From an uncultured Rhizobium sp. (lineage in GTDB: Bacteria > Pseudomonadota > Alphaproteobacteria > Rhizobiales > Rhizobiaceae): a DNA stretch of 64,000 nt. The position numbers were made by a program, and so were the translations under genes. Of this stretch, positions 8,325 through 17,732 are shown in pieces; position 1 is the stretch's first letter, and each line of letters begins with the position of its first letter. The DNA is taken from the NCBI GenBank assembly GCA_945952315.1, contig CAMFIE010000004.1, positions 124,001 to 188,000 on the forward strand. Direction: 5' to 3'. The notes under the pieces were generated by a model. It was given only the letters and a program-made list of their open reading frames with translations, did not search any database and had not been told where the DNA came from.

Positions 8325-8504
8325 CTGATCAGAAATCCGGTGGACTGTCTTTGCGGGGAGGCCTTCTTCCCCCAAAACAGCGCGCGCGTCAACCACGCGC
8401 AGCGCCACAGGATGCCGCAGCGCCGGGTTTTTCAGCCACGCCGCAAGCCTGGCAAAAGGCGTCGCCTGCCTCACGTTGAAACAGGCGCACGCGGAGGCTG
8501 TATC

Positions 8505-8873
8505 TTAACGGCACAGCTTCAGAATGAAGTTTTCGGCGGTGATGATCGCCTTGCCGGCATTGGCAACCAGCCCGGCATCGAATTCTTCGGTCTCAAGGCG
8601 CGAGGCCGCGGCCTCCACCTCATGGGCACCAACGGCTGCGGCAGCACCCTTGAGGCGATGCGCGACCGTGCGGGCTTTCTCTGCGTCCGCTTCCGCAAGC
8701 TCCGCAAGGCATGCACGCGCCTGCCGGGCAAAGATCTGAAGAACCTCGATTTCCAGGTTCTTGTCGCCCATGGTCTGCTTGGCCAGATGGACGAGATCAA
8801 TCGGGCGGGTATGGATGGGATTATGGCTACGGAAGTTATCCGGTGCTTCGAACGCGACATTCAGCGCTGCCAT
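8505..8873 (-). CDS. Stand-alone Hpt (histidine phosphotransfer) domain protein
   Basis: A 122-residue helical protein with the Hpt phosphorylation motif AHRLKGAAAAVGA; the His is the predicted phospho-acceptor and the following K-G pair is conserved in the family. There are no kinase or receiver domains, so it would relay phosphate between a hybrid kinase and a response regulator. The start is ATG 8873 with AAGGA 9 nt upstream. No cognate kinase or regulator is adjacent. The upstream gap, shared with gpr, carries a TTAACCAT CtrA half-site. Confidence 0.88.
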   Translation of the reverse strand: MAALNVAFEAPDNFRSHNPIHTRPIDLVHLAKQTMGDKNLEIEVLQIFARQARACLAELAEADAEKARTVAHRLKGAAAAVGAHEVEAAASRLETEEFDAGLVANAGKAIITAENFILKLCR

Positions 8874-8974
8874 GATGTTTTTCCTTGTTCTTATTTTCGC
8901 TGCGAGACCATTATGTGCCGCGGCGGGACGACATCCGGTTAAAACGGGGCGCTTTGATGTCGCAAAATGCATTT

Positions 8975-9044
8975 ATGGTTAAGATCCGTTAAACCTCGGG
9001 CGCAGAAGGGGTTAACGGTCTCAAAATCCTTTAAAACATGTTAA
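8975..9044. promoter_or_regulatory. CtrA-like TTAA cluster in the hpt-gpr divergent region
   Basis: The 426-bp gap between the divergent hpt (starts 8873) and gpr (starts 9300) contains five TTAA elements in 70 bp (8979, 8989, 9012, 9031, 9041). The first belongs to ATGGTTAA (8975-8982), i.e. a perfect TTAACCAT CtrA half-site on the minus strand. Two pairs are spaced TTAA-N6-TTAA, one base short of the canonical N7. The rest of the gap (9045-9299) shows no other clear signal apart from the gpr ribosome site. Confidence 0.45.
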
Positions 9045-9299
9045 CAAACCGGCACGATGCCCCTGTGCACAGACGCGGCTTCATTGTGTCAAGGGTCAGG
9101 ATGTGGCACTAAAGCATTGTAAATCTGGATAAAGGCGACGATCCCACCCCCCTGCCCGCCGAAATGGCAACCGGTTTCGGTCCATGAAACGCAGCAGGAG
9201 ACGACGGATCAGGTATGGAGTGCCTTTGCTGGACCGGCGCGAATTTCCCTCGTGCCGCTCGTCCAACTTGCATCTCCGAACAGAAATGAGGCGACTTGC

Positions 9300-12200
9300 A
9301 TGGCGAACGGAAGAGGCAGCGACCCGTCGGGCGAAAAGGCCTATCAGGCCCTCGAAGAAGCCCTGCAAATGAAATTCGACGAGAAGAACCAGAAGCGGGT
9401 TCCTCCCGTGCAGGCTGGTAGCCGGGAGGCAAATGTGGCTGAGAACATGAAGCAGCGTCCCAAGACCGCCGCGGAACAGCAGGCTGCCGCCCGCCGCCCG
9501 GGCCAGGACGGCGCACGCCCCATGCCGGACCCAAAGGGCCAGTCGCATCCGCCGGCCAATGATGGCCGCCGCTCGCCGACCGTCATGCTGAAATCGCTCG
9601 AAGGCGCGTCCATGGGCGCAGCGCTTCGCGGGGCAACGCTGGTTTCCCTCCTCTGGGCTGTCGCAGTCGCCGGCGCGGCACAGATGATGTTTTCTTCTGC
9701 CATCTGGCAGTTTTCCAGCGCGTCCGACATTTTCGGCCTGCCGCGCCTCGTGCTGGTCGTCCTGGCCATCGTGCTGCCGGTCATGCTGTTCTTCGCCTTT
9801 GCAATCATGATCGCCCGCGCACAGGACATGCGCAACGCCGCACGCTCCATGGCCGAACTTGCGCTTCGCCTTGTCGAACCGGAAAACCTTGCATCCGACC
9901 GCATCATGAATGTGGGTCAGGCCGTGCGCCGCGAAGTGTCGGCCATGAACGAAGGCATCGAGCGCACGATTGCGCGGGCCGCCGAGCTGGAGGCGCTCGT
10001 TCATTCGGAAGTGAATGCACTGGAGCGCAGCTACACGGACAACGAAATGCGCGTGCGTTCGCTCGTGCAGGAGCTGGGCTCCGAGCGCGAGGCGATTGCC
10101 AGCCACGTGGACCGCATCCGTTCCTCGATCATCGGTGCCAATGACCAGCTGAAGGAAGAAATGTCACTGGCAACCGAAGAGGTTTCCGTGCGTCTTGCGA
10201 CCTCTGGCGAAGCCTTTGCGCAGATGATCGACACCCGCGTTGCCTCGCTGCTTGAAAAGTCTGATACCGCAGCGCAGGCGATCAGCTCGCTGCTGACCGG
10301 CAAGACCACGGCTCTGGTGGAAGCGCTGGACACGTCCGGCTTTGCACTGGCAAAGGAATTCGACAGCCGCCTCGAAGTGCTGAATGACACGATCTTCACC
10401 CGCGGACAGGAGCTGATCAACCATTTCGAGACCCGCGCCTCGACGCTCGACACCAATACCGAGCGGCTGAATGCGGCGCTTAACGAGCGCGCAAACCAGC
10501 TGAACGAAACGCTGATCGCCCGCACGCGCGAAATCAACGAGAGCCTGAACAACAGCCAGTCGGCAATTGCCGGCACGCTGGATGACGTGCTGCTGAAGCT
10601 GAATGCAACGCTGGACGACAAGGGCTCCACCTTCCGCCAGAACCTGCAGGCAACCGCCGACGAGGCGATCATGGACCTCGACGTGCGCTCCGGCTTCTTC
10701 GTGGAGCGCATGCAGGCCACGACCACGCAGCTTTCCACCGTGTTCGACGATCGCTTCGCCGAATTCTCGGAAGCCTTCGAGCAGCGCACCGGCACGCTCG
10801 ACACCAAGCTCATGGAAAGCCTTGCCCGCATCAACGAGACGCTCTCCAGCGGCTCGGAATCCATGGACAGCATTCTGTCGACCAGCATCGACCGGCTCGG
10901 GGCGTCGCTCAACGATCAGTCCTTCGCGCTGGCAACCGCGCTTGGCACCGGCCAGGAAGTTATCGAAAACTCTATCGATGCCCGCGTACGGGAAATCACC
11001 TCGACGCTCGAAAATCGCTCGAACGAAATCACCACGGTGCTGGCGGATACGGCGCAGTCGATCAACAACAATCTGGCCGAACGCACCGGCGAGATTGCCT
11101 CGTCTCTTGGTGCGCGGGCGGAAGAATTCACCCGCACGCTCAACGAAAAGACGAGCGAGATCACCTCCACCCTTTCCGACAAGACCTCCGAGCTTTCAAG
11201 CGAGCTCGATTATCGCACGATGGAACTGACCGCTGCTCTCGGCGCCCGCACCGAGGAAATCACCTCGGCGCTTTCCGGCAAGACCGAGGAAATCACCTCG
11301 GCGCTCAATGAAAAGACATCTGTGCTGACCAACGAGCTCGATTTCCGCACCATGCAGCTGACGGCCGCCCTGGGTGCCCGCACGGAAGAAATCACCGCTG
11401 CCCTTTCCTCCAGCACCGAGGAAATGAGCACGTCGCTTTCCAACCGCATGCAGGATATGAATGCATCGCTGGAAAGCCGCACCCGCGAGTTCAAGTCGGT
11501 GCTCGATCACCGCGCCGAGGAAATCACCTCCGCCCTTGCGACCCGCACGGACGAGATTTCCGGTGCCCTGCTTTCCGCCCAGCTGAACATCGGCATGGTG
11601 ATGGAAGAGCGCGGCGCAACGCTGGTCGAAGCCATCGAGACGAATGCCGGCGGCATTGCCGAACGCCTGACGGCGCTCACGGAAAATGCGCAGACCGCCA
11701 TCAGCGATACGCTGGCACAGCGCGCCGATGCCCTGGAACAGTCGCTCGAACAGGGCCGCAGCCGCATTGAAAACACCATGGCCGTGCGGGCCGAGCGGAT
11801 GGTCGATGCGCTGGAAGCCAGCCGCGGTGACCTTGCGAAGAACCTCGACAAGAAGACGGCGGAACTGACCGACGCGATTTCCGAAGGCACGCTTATGCTC
11901 GGCCTTTCGCTGGAAACCCAGGTGGCAACCGCCATCGAAGGCGTGGCCGAAGCCGAAAGCCGGATTTCCAGTGCGCTGGAAGCCAAGAGCCAGTCGATCC
12001 GCTCGGTTTACGAAGAAAACGAACGCCGCCTTATGGACGTGCTCGACGGTTCGGCAGACCGCCTGCAATCCACCATCGTGGATGGCAGCCGCCGCATCGA
12101 AAGCACGATTTCCGGCAGCCTCAGCCATATCGACGGCTCTCTCTCGACCGGCGCGCTGCAGATGGAAGAGACGCTGAATTCCGGCATCAGCCGCCTTACC

Positions 12201-15200
12201 GGCTCGCTGGACAAGACGGCAGGCGAGCTTGCGACGACCGTGATGACCGGCGTCAGCCAGATTCAGGAATCGGTCGAAGGCGGTTACGACAATATTTCCC
12301 GCTCGCTGACCAGCACGCATGAAAACATCCGCTCGGTCATCGAGAACGGCCAGATCAACATCGACCGGACGCTGACCGAATCCAGCAAGTATCTGGAAAG
12401 CGTGCTGACCGAGCAGACGACCACGCTCGGCACCACGGTCGCGACCAGTGCCTCGATGCTCGAGCTTTCGCTCGAAGACCAGACATCGACGCTGCGCAAG
12501 TCTATCGAAATGGCAACGCAGGATATGGAAGGCCGCCTGCGCGGCACGGCGGGCGTGATCGCAAGCCAGCTTTCCAATGCCGCCATCGACGTGAACAGCG
12601 CCGCGACCAATGCCACGCAGAAGGTCGAGGAAACGGTCAACATGCTGGCAACCCGTCTGGTGGAAACCGGCAATCGTGTTGAAACCGGTCTCGGTGCCAT
12701 CGAGGGCCGCATTGCCGAGGGTGTCACCAATGTGTCGCTGCAGATGGATGCAGCAAACCAGATGTTCAGCGAAACGCTGAACGAGCGCGTGCAGGATATC
12801 GAGCGCGTCAGCATGGTCGCGACCGGCCTGCTCAGCGACATCATGGAAAGCCGCACCGAGGTCATCGACCAGCGCTTCGGCCAGTTCAACAGCGCGCTGA
12901 CCACCGGTCTCGACACGGTCAACCGCACCATTGATGAAAAGGCAGTGAGCCTCGCTGCATCCCTGCGCAGCGCCGTTGCCGATGCCGCAGGCAATCTCGA
13001 AACGGAAGTGGCGCGCACGGCCGAAGTGCTGGCACAGGCAAGCGACAGCTTCGTCGAAAAGGTTGGCCAGAAGAACGTGGAATTCACCCAGTCGGTGGAA
13101 GAGCGTTCCGAGCGGATCGTGAGCCGCGTCACCGAATCGCAGAACCGTCTTGCAGCCCAGGCGGCATCCGTGGCGGAAACCTTCTCCGTTGCCGGCAATG
13201 CCATCGTGAACAAGGTGAGCGAAGCCGAAACGCTGGTGAACAATCAGGTACAGGCGATTACCGATGCGCTTTCGGGCGCGGAACGCACGCTGTCCGAGCA
13301 GGGCGAAGCGATCCGCGGCAGCCTTGCCAATACCAGCGCCGAGCTTTCCTCGACCCTTTCGGATGTGGAGCGCGCGCTTCAGACCCGCAACGAGGCGATC
13401 CGCACCAGCCTGGAACAGCGCGCCATCGAGATCGATGCCACGCTCTCGCATGTCGACAAGGCGCTGGAAGCGCGGGGCAATACGGTTCGCTCGGCACTCG
13501 ACGAGCGCACCCGCGAGCTCAACTCCATGCTGTCCGAGCGCTCGAGCGAGCTTACGCAGATCATCGAAGAGAAGATGCTGCCGGTCATCGAGACCTATGC
13601 TGCGACCGGCCGAGAGGCCGCAGAGCATATGGCGATGTCCGTCCGCTCCAATGCAGAGCGTCTGCGGCAGGAAAATGCGGCCCTGATGGAGGCGATGACC
13701 CAGCGCGCCGAAAACACCGCCCGCACCATGTCCAGCCTCGAGAACACGCTGGCCACCAGCGTCAACGGCCTCATCGACCGTCTGGCCCAGAGCAATTCCG
13801 GCATTGCCGAAACCGTCAGCAAGGCAAGCGACGACCTGCGCGGCGTCAACAATGCCATGGATGCAGCGGCAGGCCGTTTTGCCACCTCCGCCGAACAGGC
13901 CGCAGAGCGCATCGGCGCCTCCACCCGCTTCCTTGAAGGCAAGGTGGATGCGCTTTCGGCAATCTCGTCGGATACGCTCGGCCAGGTTTCCAGCATCGTC
14001 TCGCGCTTCTCCGATCATTCCAAGGTGCTCGGTCAGGCCTCCGAACTGCTGTCGGCTGCCCAGTCGAACCTTTCCAACACGCTGGAAGACCGCGAGGAGG
14101 CGCTTCGCCAGCTCGCAGCCGGTCTGGTGCGCCGTTCGGAAGAAATCGGTGGCACCATGCGCGGCCTCGGCGAGATGGTGGAAGGGGCCTTCGACCGCGC
14201 CGAACAGCGTTCGAGCAATCTCTCGTCCAACCTCCGCCAGGGCTTCCAGAGCTCGTTCGCCGATGTTGGCCGCGTGCTGACGGATGCGGAAAAGCGCACG
14301 ATGCAGGTGGCCGAAAGCCTCCGCGAAACCATGGCAAAGGCCGGTCAGGATGCCAGCCAGTCGCTCGAAACCTCGTTCAGCGATGTGGGCCGCCTGCTTT
14401 CCGAAACCGAGAAGCGCTCGGCCATGGCTGCGGAAAACCTGCGCAACACCGTCTCCGGTGCCGCCCAGAACGCCAACCAGATGCTCGACGGCGCCTTCAG
14501 CGAGGCGGAAAAGCGCGCAAGCAGCCTGTCGGAACGCATGCTCACCAGCCTCAACGGTTCGCTCAGCGAACTCGATCAGGTGCTGGAAGCAACCGCCCGC
14601 AAGTCCGGCAACGCCGCGTCTGCCATGCGCGAGGTTCTGCGCCAGGCCGTGGAAGAGGCGGTCGCCCGCTTCGATGGCGCGACCGAGGAAATCCGCCGCT
14701 CGGCCAGCGAGATCCGCAAGGAACTCGACATGACCCGCAGCGAGCTGAAGCGCGGTGCCTTCGACCTTCCGGAAGAAGCCAAGGAAAGTGCGGCCGCCAT
14801 GCGCCGCGCCGTGGCAGAGCAGATCAAGGCGCTGCAGGACATCTCGCAGATCGTCGGCAAGTCCACCCGCCAGTTCGAAATCTCGGACAGCACCTCGCGC
14901 AGCATGGCTTCGGCACCAGTCGCAAGCCGCCCGGCTCCGGCCCCTGCCCCTGCTCCGGCTCCCGTACAACCCGCGCCGAGCCGCGTGCTTGCCGATGACG
15001 GCATGGAGCTTCGTGGCAGCCTGCCGATCGAGCGTCAGCCCGAACCTCGCCGCGAGCCGGTGCGTGAAACCCGCCGCGAACCGCAGCCGGAGCCGCGCAT
15101 CGAAATGCGGCCTGATCCGCGTGCCAGCGAAACCCGTGGCAACGAAGGCGGTGGCTGGATCAGCGACCTTCTGCGCGGCGCCTCGCGTGACGAGGAAGAA

Positions 15201-15644
15201 GCGCCCGTAGCGCGTGGCATGCAGCAGACGGCAAGCCCGGCGGCCCGCAGTGTCGCCGAGGCTGCGGCACCGCGCAGCACCGATCCGCGCAACCCGCGCC
15301 ATATGGTGGAATCGCTGAACTCGCTTTCGGTCGATATCGCCCGCGCGATCGATCATGATGCGTCTGTCGATCTGTGGCGGCGCTACCAGCGCGGCGAACG
15401 GGATATCTTCACCCGCCGCCTCTACACGCTGAAGGGCCAGCAGACCTTTGACGACATCAAGCGCAAGTATGAGCGTGAGCCGGAATTCCGCACGGCCGTT
15501 GACCGCTATATCGCCGATTTCGAAAAGCTGCTGGGTGACGTGGCCCGTACGGATCGCGACAAGACGATCACCCAGTCCTACCTCACCTCCGATACCGGCA
15601 AGGTCTATACGATGCTTGCCCACGCTTCGGGCCGTTTCAGCTGA
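9300..15644 (+). CDS. gpr: Growth pole ring (GPR/RgsE-like) giant coiled-coil membrane protein
   Basis: The predicted product is 2,114 residues. A basic, Gln/Pro-rich cytoplasmic N terminus (1-95) is followed by two transmembrane helices (about 105-130 and 145-170). Then comes an enormous Ala/Glu/Ser/Thr/Arg-rich helical region (about 180-1,860) built of 11-residue repeats, a disordered Pro-Ala and Arg-Glu-Pro segment (about 1,870-1,990), and a conserved C-terminal globular block (LWRRYQRGERDIFTRRLY onward). Length, two-TM topology and apolipoprotein-like repeats match the Agrobacterium growth pole ring protein, which forms a ring at the growing pole and is needed for polar growth and rod shape, and S. 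meliloti RgsE. I place the start at ATG 9300 with GAGG upstream. Automatic annotation often calls this kinesin- or apolipoprotein-like. Confidence 0.88.
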   Translation: MANGRGSDPSGEKAYQALEEALQMKFDEKNQKRVPPVQAGSREANVAENMKQRPKTAAEQQAAARRPGQDGARPMPDPKGQSHPPANDGRRSPTVMLKSLEGASMGAALRGATLVSLLWAVAVAGAAQMMFSSAIWQFSSASDIFGLPRLVLVVLAIVLPVMLFFAFAIMIARAQDMRNAARSMAELALRLVEPENLASDRIMNVGQAVRREVSAMNEGIERTIARAAELEALVHSEVNALERSYTDNEMRVRSLVQELGSEREAIASHVDRIRSSIIGANDQLKEEMSLATEEVSVRLATSGEAFAQMIDTRVASLLEKSDTAAQAISSLLTGKTTALVEALDTSGFALAKEFDSRLEVLNDTIFTRGQELINHFETRASTLDTNTERLNAALNERANQLNETLIARTREINESLNNSQSAIAGTLDDVLLKLNATLDDKGSTFRQNLQATADEAIMDLDVRSGFFVERMQATTTQLSTVFDDRFAEFSEAFEQRTGTLDTKLMESLARINETLSSGSESMDSILSTSIDRLGASLNDQSFALATALGTGQEVIENSIDARVREITSTLENRSNEITTVLADTAQSINNNLAERTGEIASSLGARAEEFTRTLNEKTSEITSTLSDKTSELSSELDYRTMELTAALGARTEEITSALSGKTEEITSALNEKTSVLTNELDFRTMQLTAALGARTEEITAALSSSTEEMSTSLSNRMQDMNASLESRTREFKSVLDHRAEEITSALATRTDEISGALLSAQLNIGMVMEERGATLVEAIETNAGGIAERLTALTENAQTAISDTLAQRADALEQSLEQGRSRIENTMAVRAERMVDALEASRGDLAKNLDKKTAELTDAISEGTLMLGLSLETQVATAIEGVAEAESRISSALEAKSQSIRSVYEENERRLMDVLDGSADRLQSTIVDGSRRIESTISGSLSHIDGSLSTGALQMEETLNSGISRLTGSLDKTAGELATTVMTGVSQIQESVEGGYDNISRSLTSTHENIRSVIENGQINIDRTLTESSKYLESVLTEQTTTLGTTVATSASMLELSLEDQTSTLRKSIEMATQDMEGRLRGTAGVIASQLSNAAIDVNSAATNATQKVEETVNMLATRLVETGNRVETGLGAIEGRIAEGVTNVSLQMDAANQMFSETLNERVQDIERVSMVATGLLSDIMESRTEVIDQRFGQFNSALTTGLDTVNRTIDEKAVSLAASLRSAVADAAGNLETEVARTAEVLAQASDSFVEKVGQKNVEFTQSVEERSERIVSRVTESQNRLAAQAASVAETFSVAGNAIVNKVSEAETLVNNQVQAITDALSGAERTLSEQGEAIRGSLANTSAELSSTLSDVERALQTRNEAIRTSLEQRAIEIDATLSHVDKALEARGNTVRSALDERTRELNSMLSERSSELTQIIEEKMLPVIETYAATGREAAEHMAMSVRSNAERLRQENAALMEAMTQRAENTARTMSSLENTLATSVNGLIDRLAQSNSGIAETVSKASDDLRGVNNAMDAAAGRFATSAEQAAERIGASTRFLEGKVDALSAISSDTLGQVSSIVSRFSDHSKVLGQASELLSAAQSNLSNTLEDREEALRQLAAGLVRRSEEIGGTMRGLGEMVEGAFDRAEQRSSNLSSNLRQGFQSSFADVGRVLTDAEKRTMQVAESLRETMAKAGQDASQSLETSFSDVGRLLSETEKRSAMAAENLRNTVSGAAQNANQMLDGAFSEAEKRASSLSERMLTSLNGSLSELDQVLEATARKSGNAASAMREVLRQAVEEAVARFDGATEEIRRSASEIRKELDMTRSELKRGAFDLPEEAKESAAAMRRAVAEQIKALQDISQIVGKSTRQFEISDSTSRSMASAPVASRPAPAPAPAPAPVQPAPSRVLADDGMELRGSLPIERQPEPRREPVRETRREPQPEPRIEMRPDPRASETRGNEGGGWISDLLRGASRDEEEAPVARGMQQTASPAARSVAEAAAPRSTDPRNPRHMVESLNSLSVDIARAIDHDASVDLWRRYQRGERDIFTRRLYTLKGQQTFDDIKRKYEREPEFRTAVDRYIADFEKLLGDVARTDRDKTITQSYLTSDTGKVYTMLAHASGRFS
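10980..11573 (+). repeat. Eighteen 33-bp units encoding 11-residue (hendecad) repeats in gpr
   Basis: Residues 561-758 of GPR divide without gaps into 18 units of exactly 11 residues with the pattern xRTxEITxALx (examples: ARTEEITSALS, GKTEEITSALN, DKTSELSSELD). Units 7-9 and 11-13 are near copies 132 bp apart, which suggests recent internal duplication. The 11-residue phase continues more loosely on both sides. Hendecads form extended helices or right-handed coiled coils and occur in apolipoproteins. Confidence 0.9.
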
Positions 15645-15671
15645 GCAACCGGATTGACTGTCGAGACATGA

Positions 15672-15696
15672 AAACGGCGCCTCACGGGCGCCGTTT
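15672..15696. terminator. Probable terminator after gpr
   Basis: A perfect 10-bp stem (15672-15681 with 15687-15696) and 5-nt loop, with A/T-rich ends, lie between the convergent gpr and the lipoprotein gene. The T tract is short (TTT), so termination strength is uncertain; it could serve both strands. Confidence 0.6.
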
Positions 15697-15725
15697 CTGC
15701 ATTCTGTGATGGAAAAAGAGAAAAC

Positions 15726-16358
15726 TCAAAGTGTCGCCAGCACCCAGCCGACGATATCGCCGGACACCTTGGCGAACGAACGGTCGAGCGCCTTGACGAA
15801 AGAGGCATTGCCGGAACCGGCAGGCGTATCCGCATGGAAGGTCCGCTGCGCCCGGATTGCACCATTGCGGTCATTGAGGAGCTTCACCGAAAGCTCGACG
15901 CGAGCCACGGCCCCGCTGCCGCCGACAATTTCGAAGGCGCGGATATCGGTGACGATCTGGTCGTCAATCGCAAGCCCCTCGCCCGGCTTGCCAACGCCCG
16001 CGAGCTTGCCGGTATTTTCGAGCGCCTGCACCAGCCGTGCCTGCACGAGACGCGGCAACCGGTCAGCCCATTGAGCCTTGGCGAGATACTGGATTTCCGA
16101 GCCGGAAAGACGCACCACGATCTGGTCGCTGTCGAGCGCCTTCACCGCGGTCGGTTCCGTCACCAGAACCTGCCGATGACGAGCGGGTGCCCTGGTATCG
16201 GCGGTCATGGCCGACAGGTCATAAGTATCCGGAACCGAGCCGGTGCCGCAGCCGGAAAGAAGGGTGAGCACTAGTCCGAGTGTCAGGGCGCTGCCTTTTG
16301 CTCGGCCTACCGCGCGTTTTGCCGGAAACAGCTGTTCAATCACTGCATTCGCCCTCAC
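15726..16358 (-). CDS. ABC-type transport auxiliary lipoprotein (PqiC/LptE-like family)
   Basis: A 210-residue lipoprotein: hydrophobic segment at 23-36 followed by lipobox LLSGC, so Cys37 would be acylated. The mature part matches the ABC-transport auxiliary component family (YDLSAM start, SEIQYLAKAQWADRLPRLVQ). That family accompanies MCE-type lipid transporters and probably anchors or receives the substrate-binding MCE protein in the periplasm. The start is GTG, overlapping the mlaD stop by 4 nt (GTGA). It is the last gene of the mlaE-mlaF-mlaD operon. Confidence 0.88.
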   Translation of the reverse strand: MRANAVIEQLFPAKRAVGRAKGSALTLGLVLTLLSGCGTGSVPDTYDLSAMTADTRAPARHRQVLVTEPTAVKALDSDQIVVRLSGSEIQYLAKAQWADRLPRLVQARLVQALENTGKLAGVGKPGEGLAIDDQIVTDIRAFEIVGGSGAVARVELSVKLLNDRNGAIRAQRTFHADTPAGSGNASFVKALDRSFAKVSGDIVGWVLATL

Positions 16359-17725
16359 CGCCTGATACGCCCATCATATTTCTTCACCTGATCCCCACCG
16401 AAAATCAGCCGCTGCGGATTCCGGTCGAAATTGGTGATGGTCTGGTTCAGATCCTGAACCGTGCGGCGGGTCTCGCCCACCAGCGTCTCCACATCCTTGA
16501 GGCCACTATCGGAGAAGCGCGAGAGATTGTCGGCAATCGGGCCGATCTTCGCGTTCATCGTATCGGCAAGCTTGCCAAAGCTCTGCACGGCCTTCTTTGC
16601 CTCGGCAATCAGCGACTGGCTGTCGCCTGTGCCCAGCAAGCCGTCGACCTTCACCAGAATGCCATCCACCCGCTTGGAGGATTCGTTCAGGCGTGAGGAC
16701 ATGGCGGCAAGATCGGCCACCATCTGGTCGATTTCCTTGCGGCGCTTGCCGATGTCATCCGTCACGCCGCGAATATCGGCCACCGCCTTGCGGGCGTCAC
16801 CCGCCGCAGCAGAGACATCATCCAGCGTTTTGCCGGCCTTTTCCGGATCAAGTGCGGCAACCAGCTTGTCCACGCGGGCAAGCGTCTGGTTGGCGTTGTC
16901 GCCGAGCTTGCGATAGCTTTCCGCCGTCGCATTGATGCGATCCATGGTTTCGCCGATGCGGCCGGAGGCATCTGCCAGATCCTTGCTCACCTTTTCCGCG
17001 TTCGAAAGAACCGTATCAACCTTCTTCTGGTCAACGGACCTGATCAGCGATTCCGCCGCCGTCAGCGTTCCATCCAACTTGCCGGAGACTTCTGTGACAG
17101 TCTTTGAAAGCGCGCTCACACTCTTCAGGAAATCATCCACACCATCGGCATTGTCCGACAGCGCCTTGGAAAAATGCTCCGCATTCTTCACCGTATTGGT
17201 CAGCGGCCCGCGCGAATCCGCAACGAAGCCCTGAATTTCGCCAATCGCCTTGTCGGCGCGGCCGAGAATCTTGTCGGCGGTCGCAAGCAGATTGGTGACA
17301 CTCGACTGATCGGCCATCAGAACGGCGCGCTCGCCCTTTTTGCGGGCTTCCTTCAGAAGGTTTTCCTCGCCGGTATTGCCGCCAGAGAGTTCCACATAGG
17401 CAGCCCCGGTCAGGCCCTGAATTTCAAGGATCGCCTTGGTGGAGCGGTAGATCGGCGCATCGGCACTCACTTCCGTGAAGGCAACAGAGAATTGCGGGTC
17501 CTCGGCATCAATCGCGAGCGAACGCACGGTGCCGATGGAAATGCCATTGAAGCGCACAGGCGAGCCGACCGAAAGACCATTGGCCGAGCCCGGAATGCGG
17601 ATCACCAGCTCTTCCATAGGCCCGCCCCGACCATACTGCGCCATCCAGTAGACAAAGCCGAAGGCCGCCGCGATGACAATCAGGGCGAAAAATCCGACAA
17701 TGGCATAATTGGCTTTGGTTTCCAT
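16355..17725 (-). CDS. mlaD: MlaD-family (MCE) lipid transport substrate-binding protein
   Basis: A single N-terminal transmembrane helix (about 6-28, YAIVGFFALIVIAAAFGFVYW) is followed by an MCE domain (about 38-115, with IPGSANGLSVGSPVRFNGI and IQGLTGAAYVELSGG). A long helical region to residue 457 is rich in Asp, Lys and Ala. Length and architecture match the extended MlaD/PqiB-like proteins of alphaproteobacteria, where hexameric MCE rings carry phospholipids between the membranes. I prefer ATG 17725 (METKANYAIVG), which matches homologs; a GTG at 17752 would overlap the ATPase gene. Confidence 0.9.
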   Translation of the reverse strand: METKANYAIVGFFALIVIAAAFGFVYWMAQYGRGGPMEELVIRIPGSANGLSVGSPVRFNGISIGTVRSLAIDAEDPQFSVAFTEVSADAPIYRSTKAILEIQGLTGAAYVELSGGNTGEENLLKEARKKGERAVLMADQSSVTNLLATADKILGRADKAIGEIQGFVADSRGPLTNTVKNAEHFSKALSDNADGVDDFLKSVSALSKTVTEVSGKLDGTLTAAESLIRSVDQKKVDTVLSNAEKVSKDLADASGRIGETMDRINATAESYRKLGDNANQTLARVDKLVAALDPEKAGKTLDDVSAAAGDARKAVADIRGVTDDIGKRRKEIDQMVADLAAMSSRLNESSKRVDGILVKVDGLLGTGDSQSLIAEAKKAVQSFGKLADTMNAKIGPIADNLSRFSDSGLKDVETLVGETRRTVQDLNQTITNFDRNPQRLIFGGDQVKKYDGRIRR

Positions 17726-17732
17726 GATCCGA

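Noticed and set aside
10980-11573. 33-bp periodicity resembling a CRISPR array
   Set aside because: The periodic units are contiguous, have no unique spacers and encode 11-residue protein repeats in frame with gpr.
11196-15623. A 1,475-residue open frame antisense to gpr
   Set aside because: It arises from GC-rich third positions and the 33-bp repeats of gpr. The translation is His/Arg/Gly-rich with no domain, and gpr carries the family signatures, membrane helices and ribosome site.
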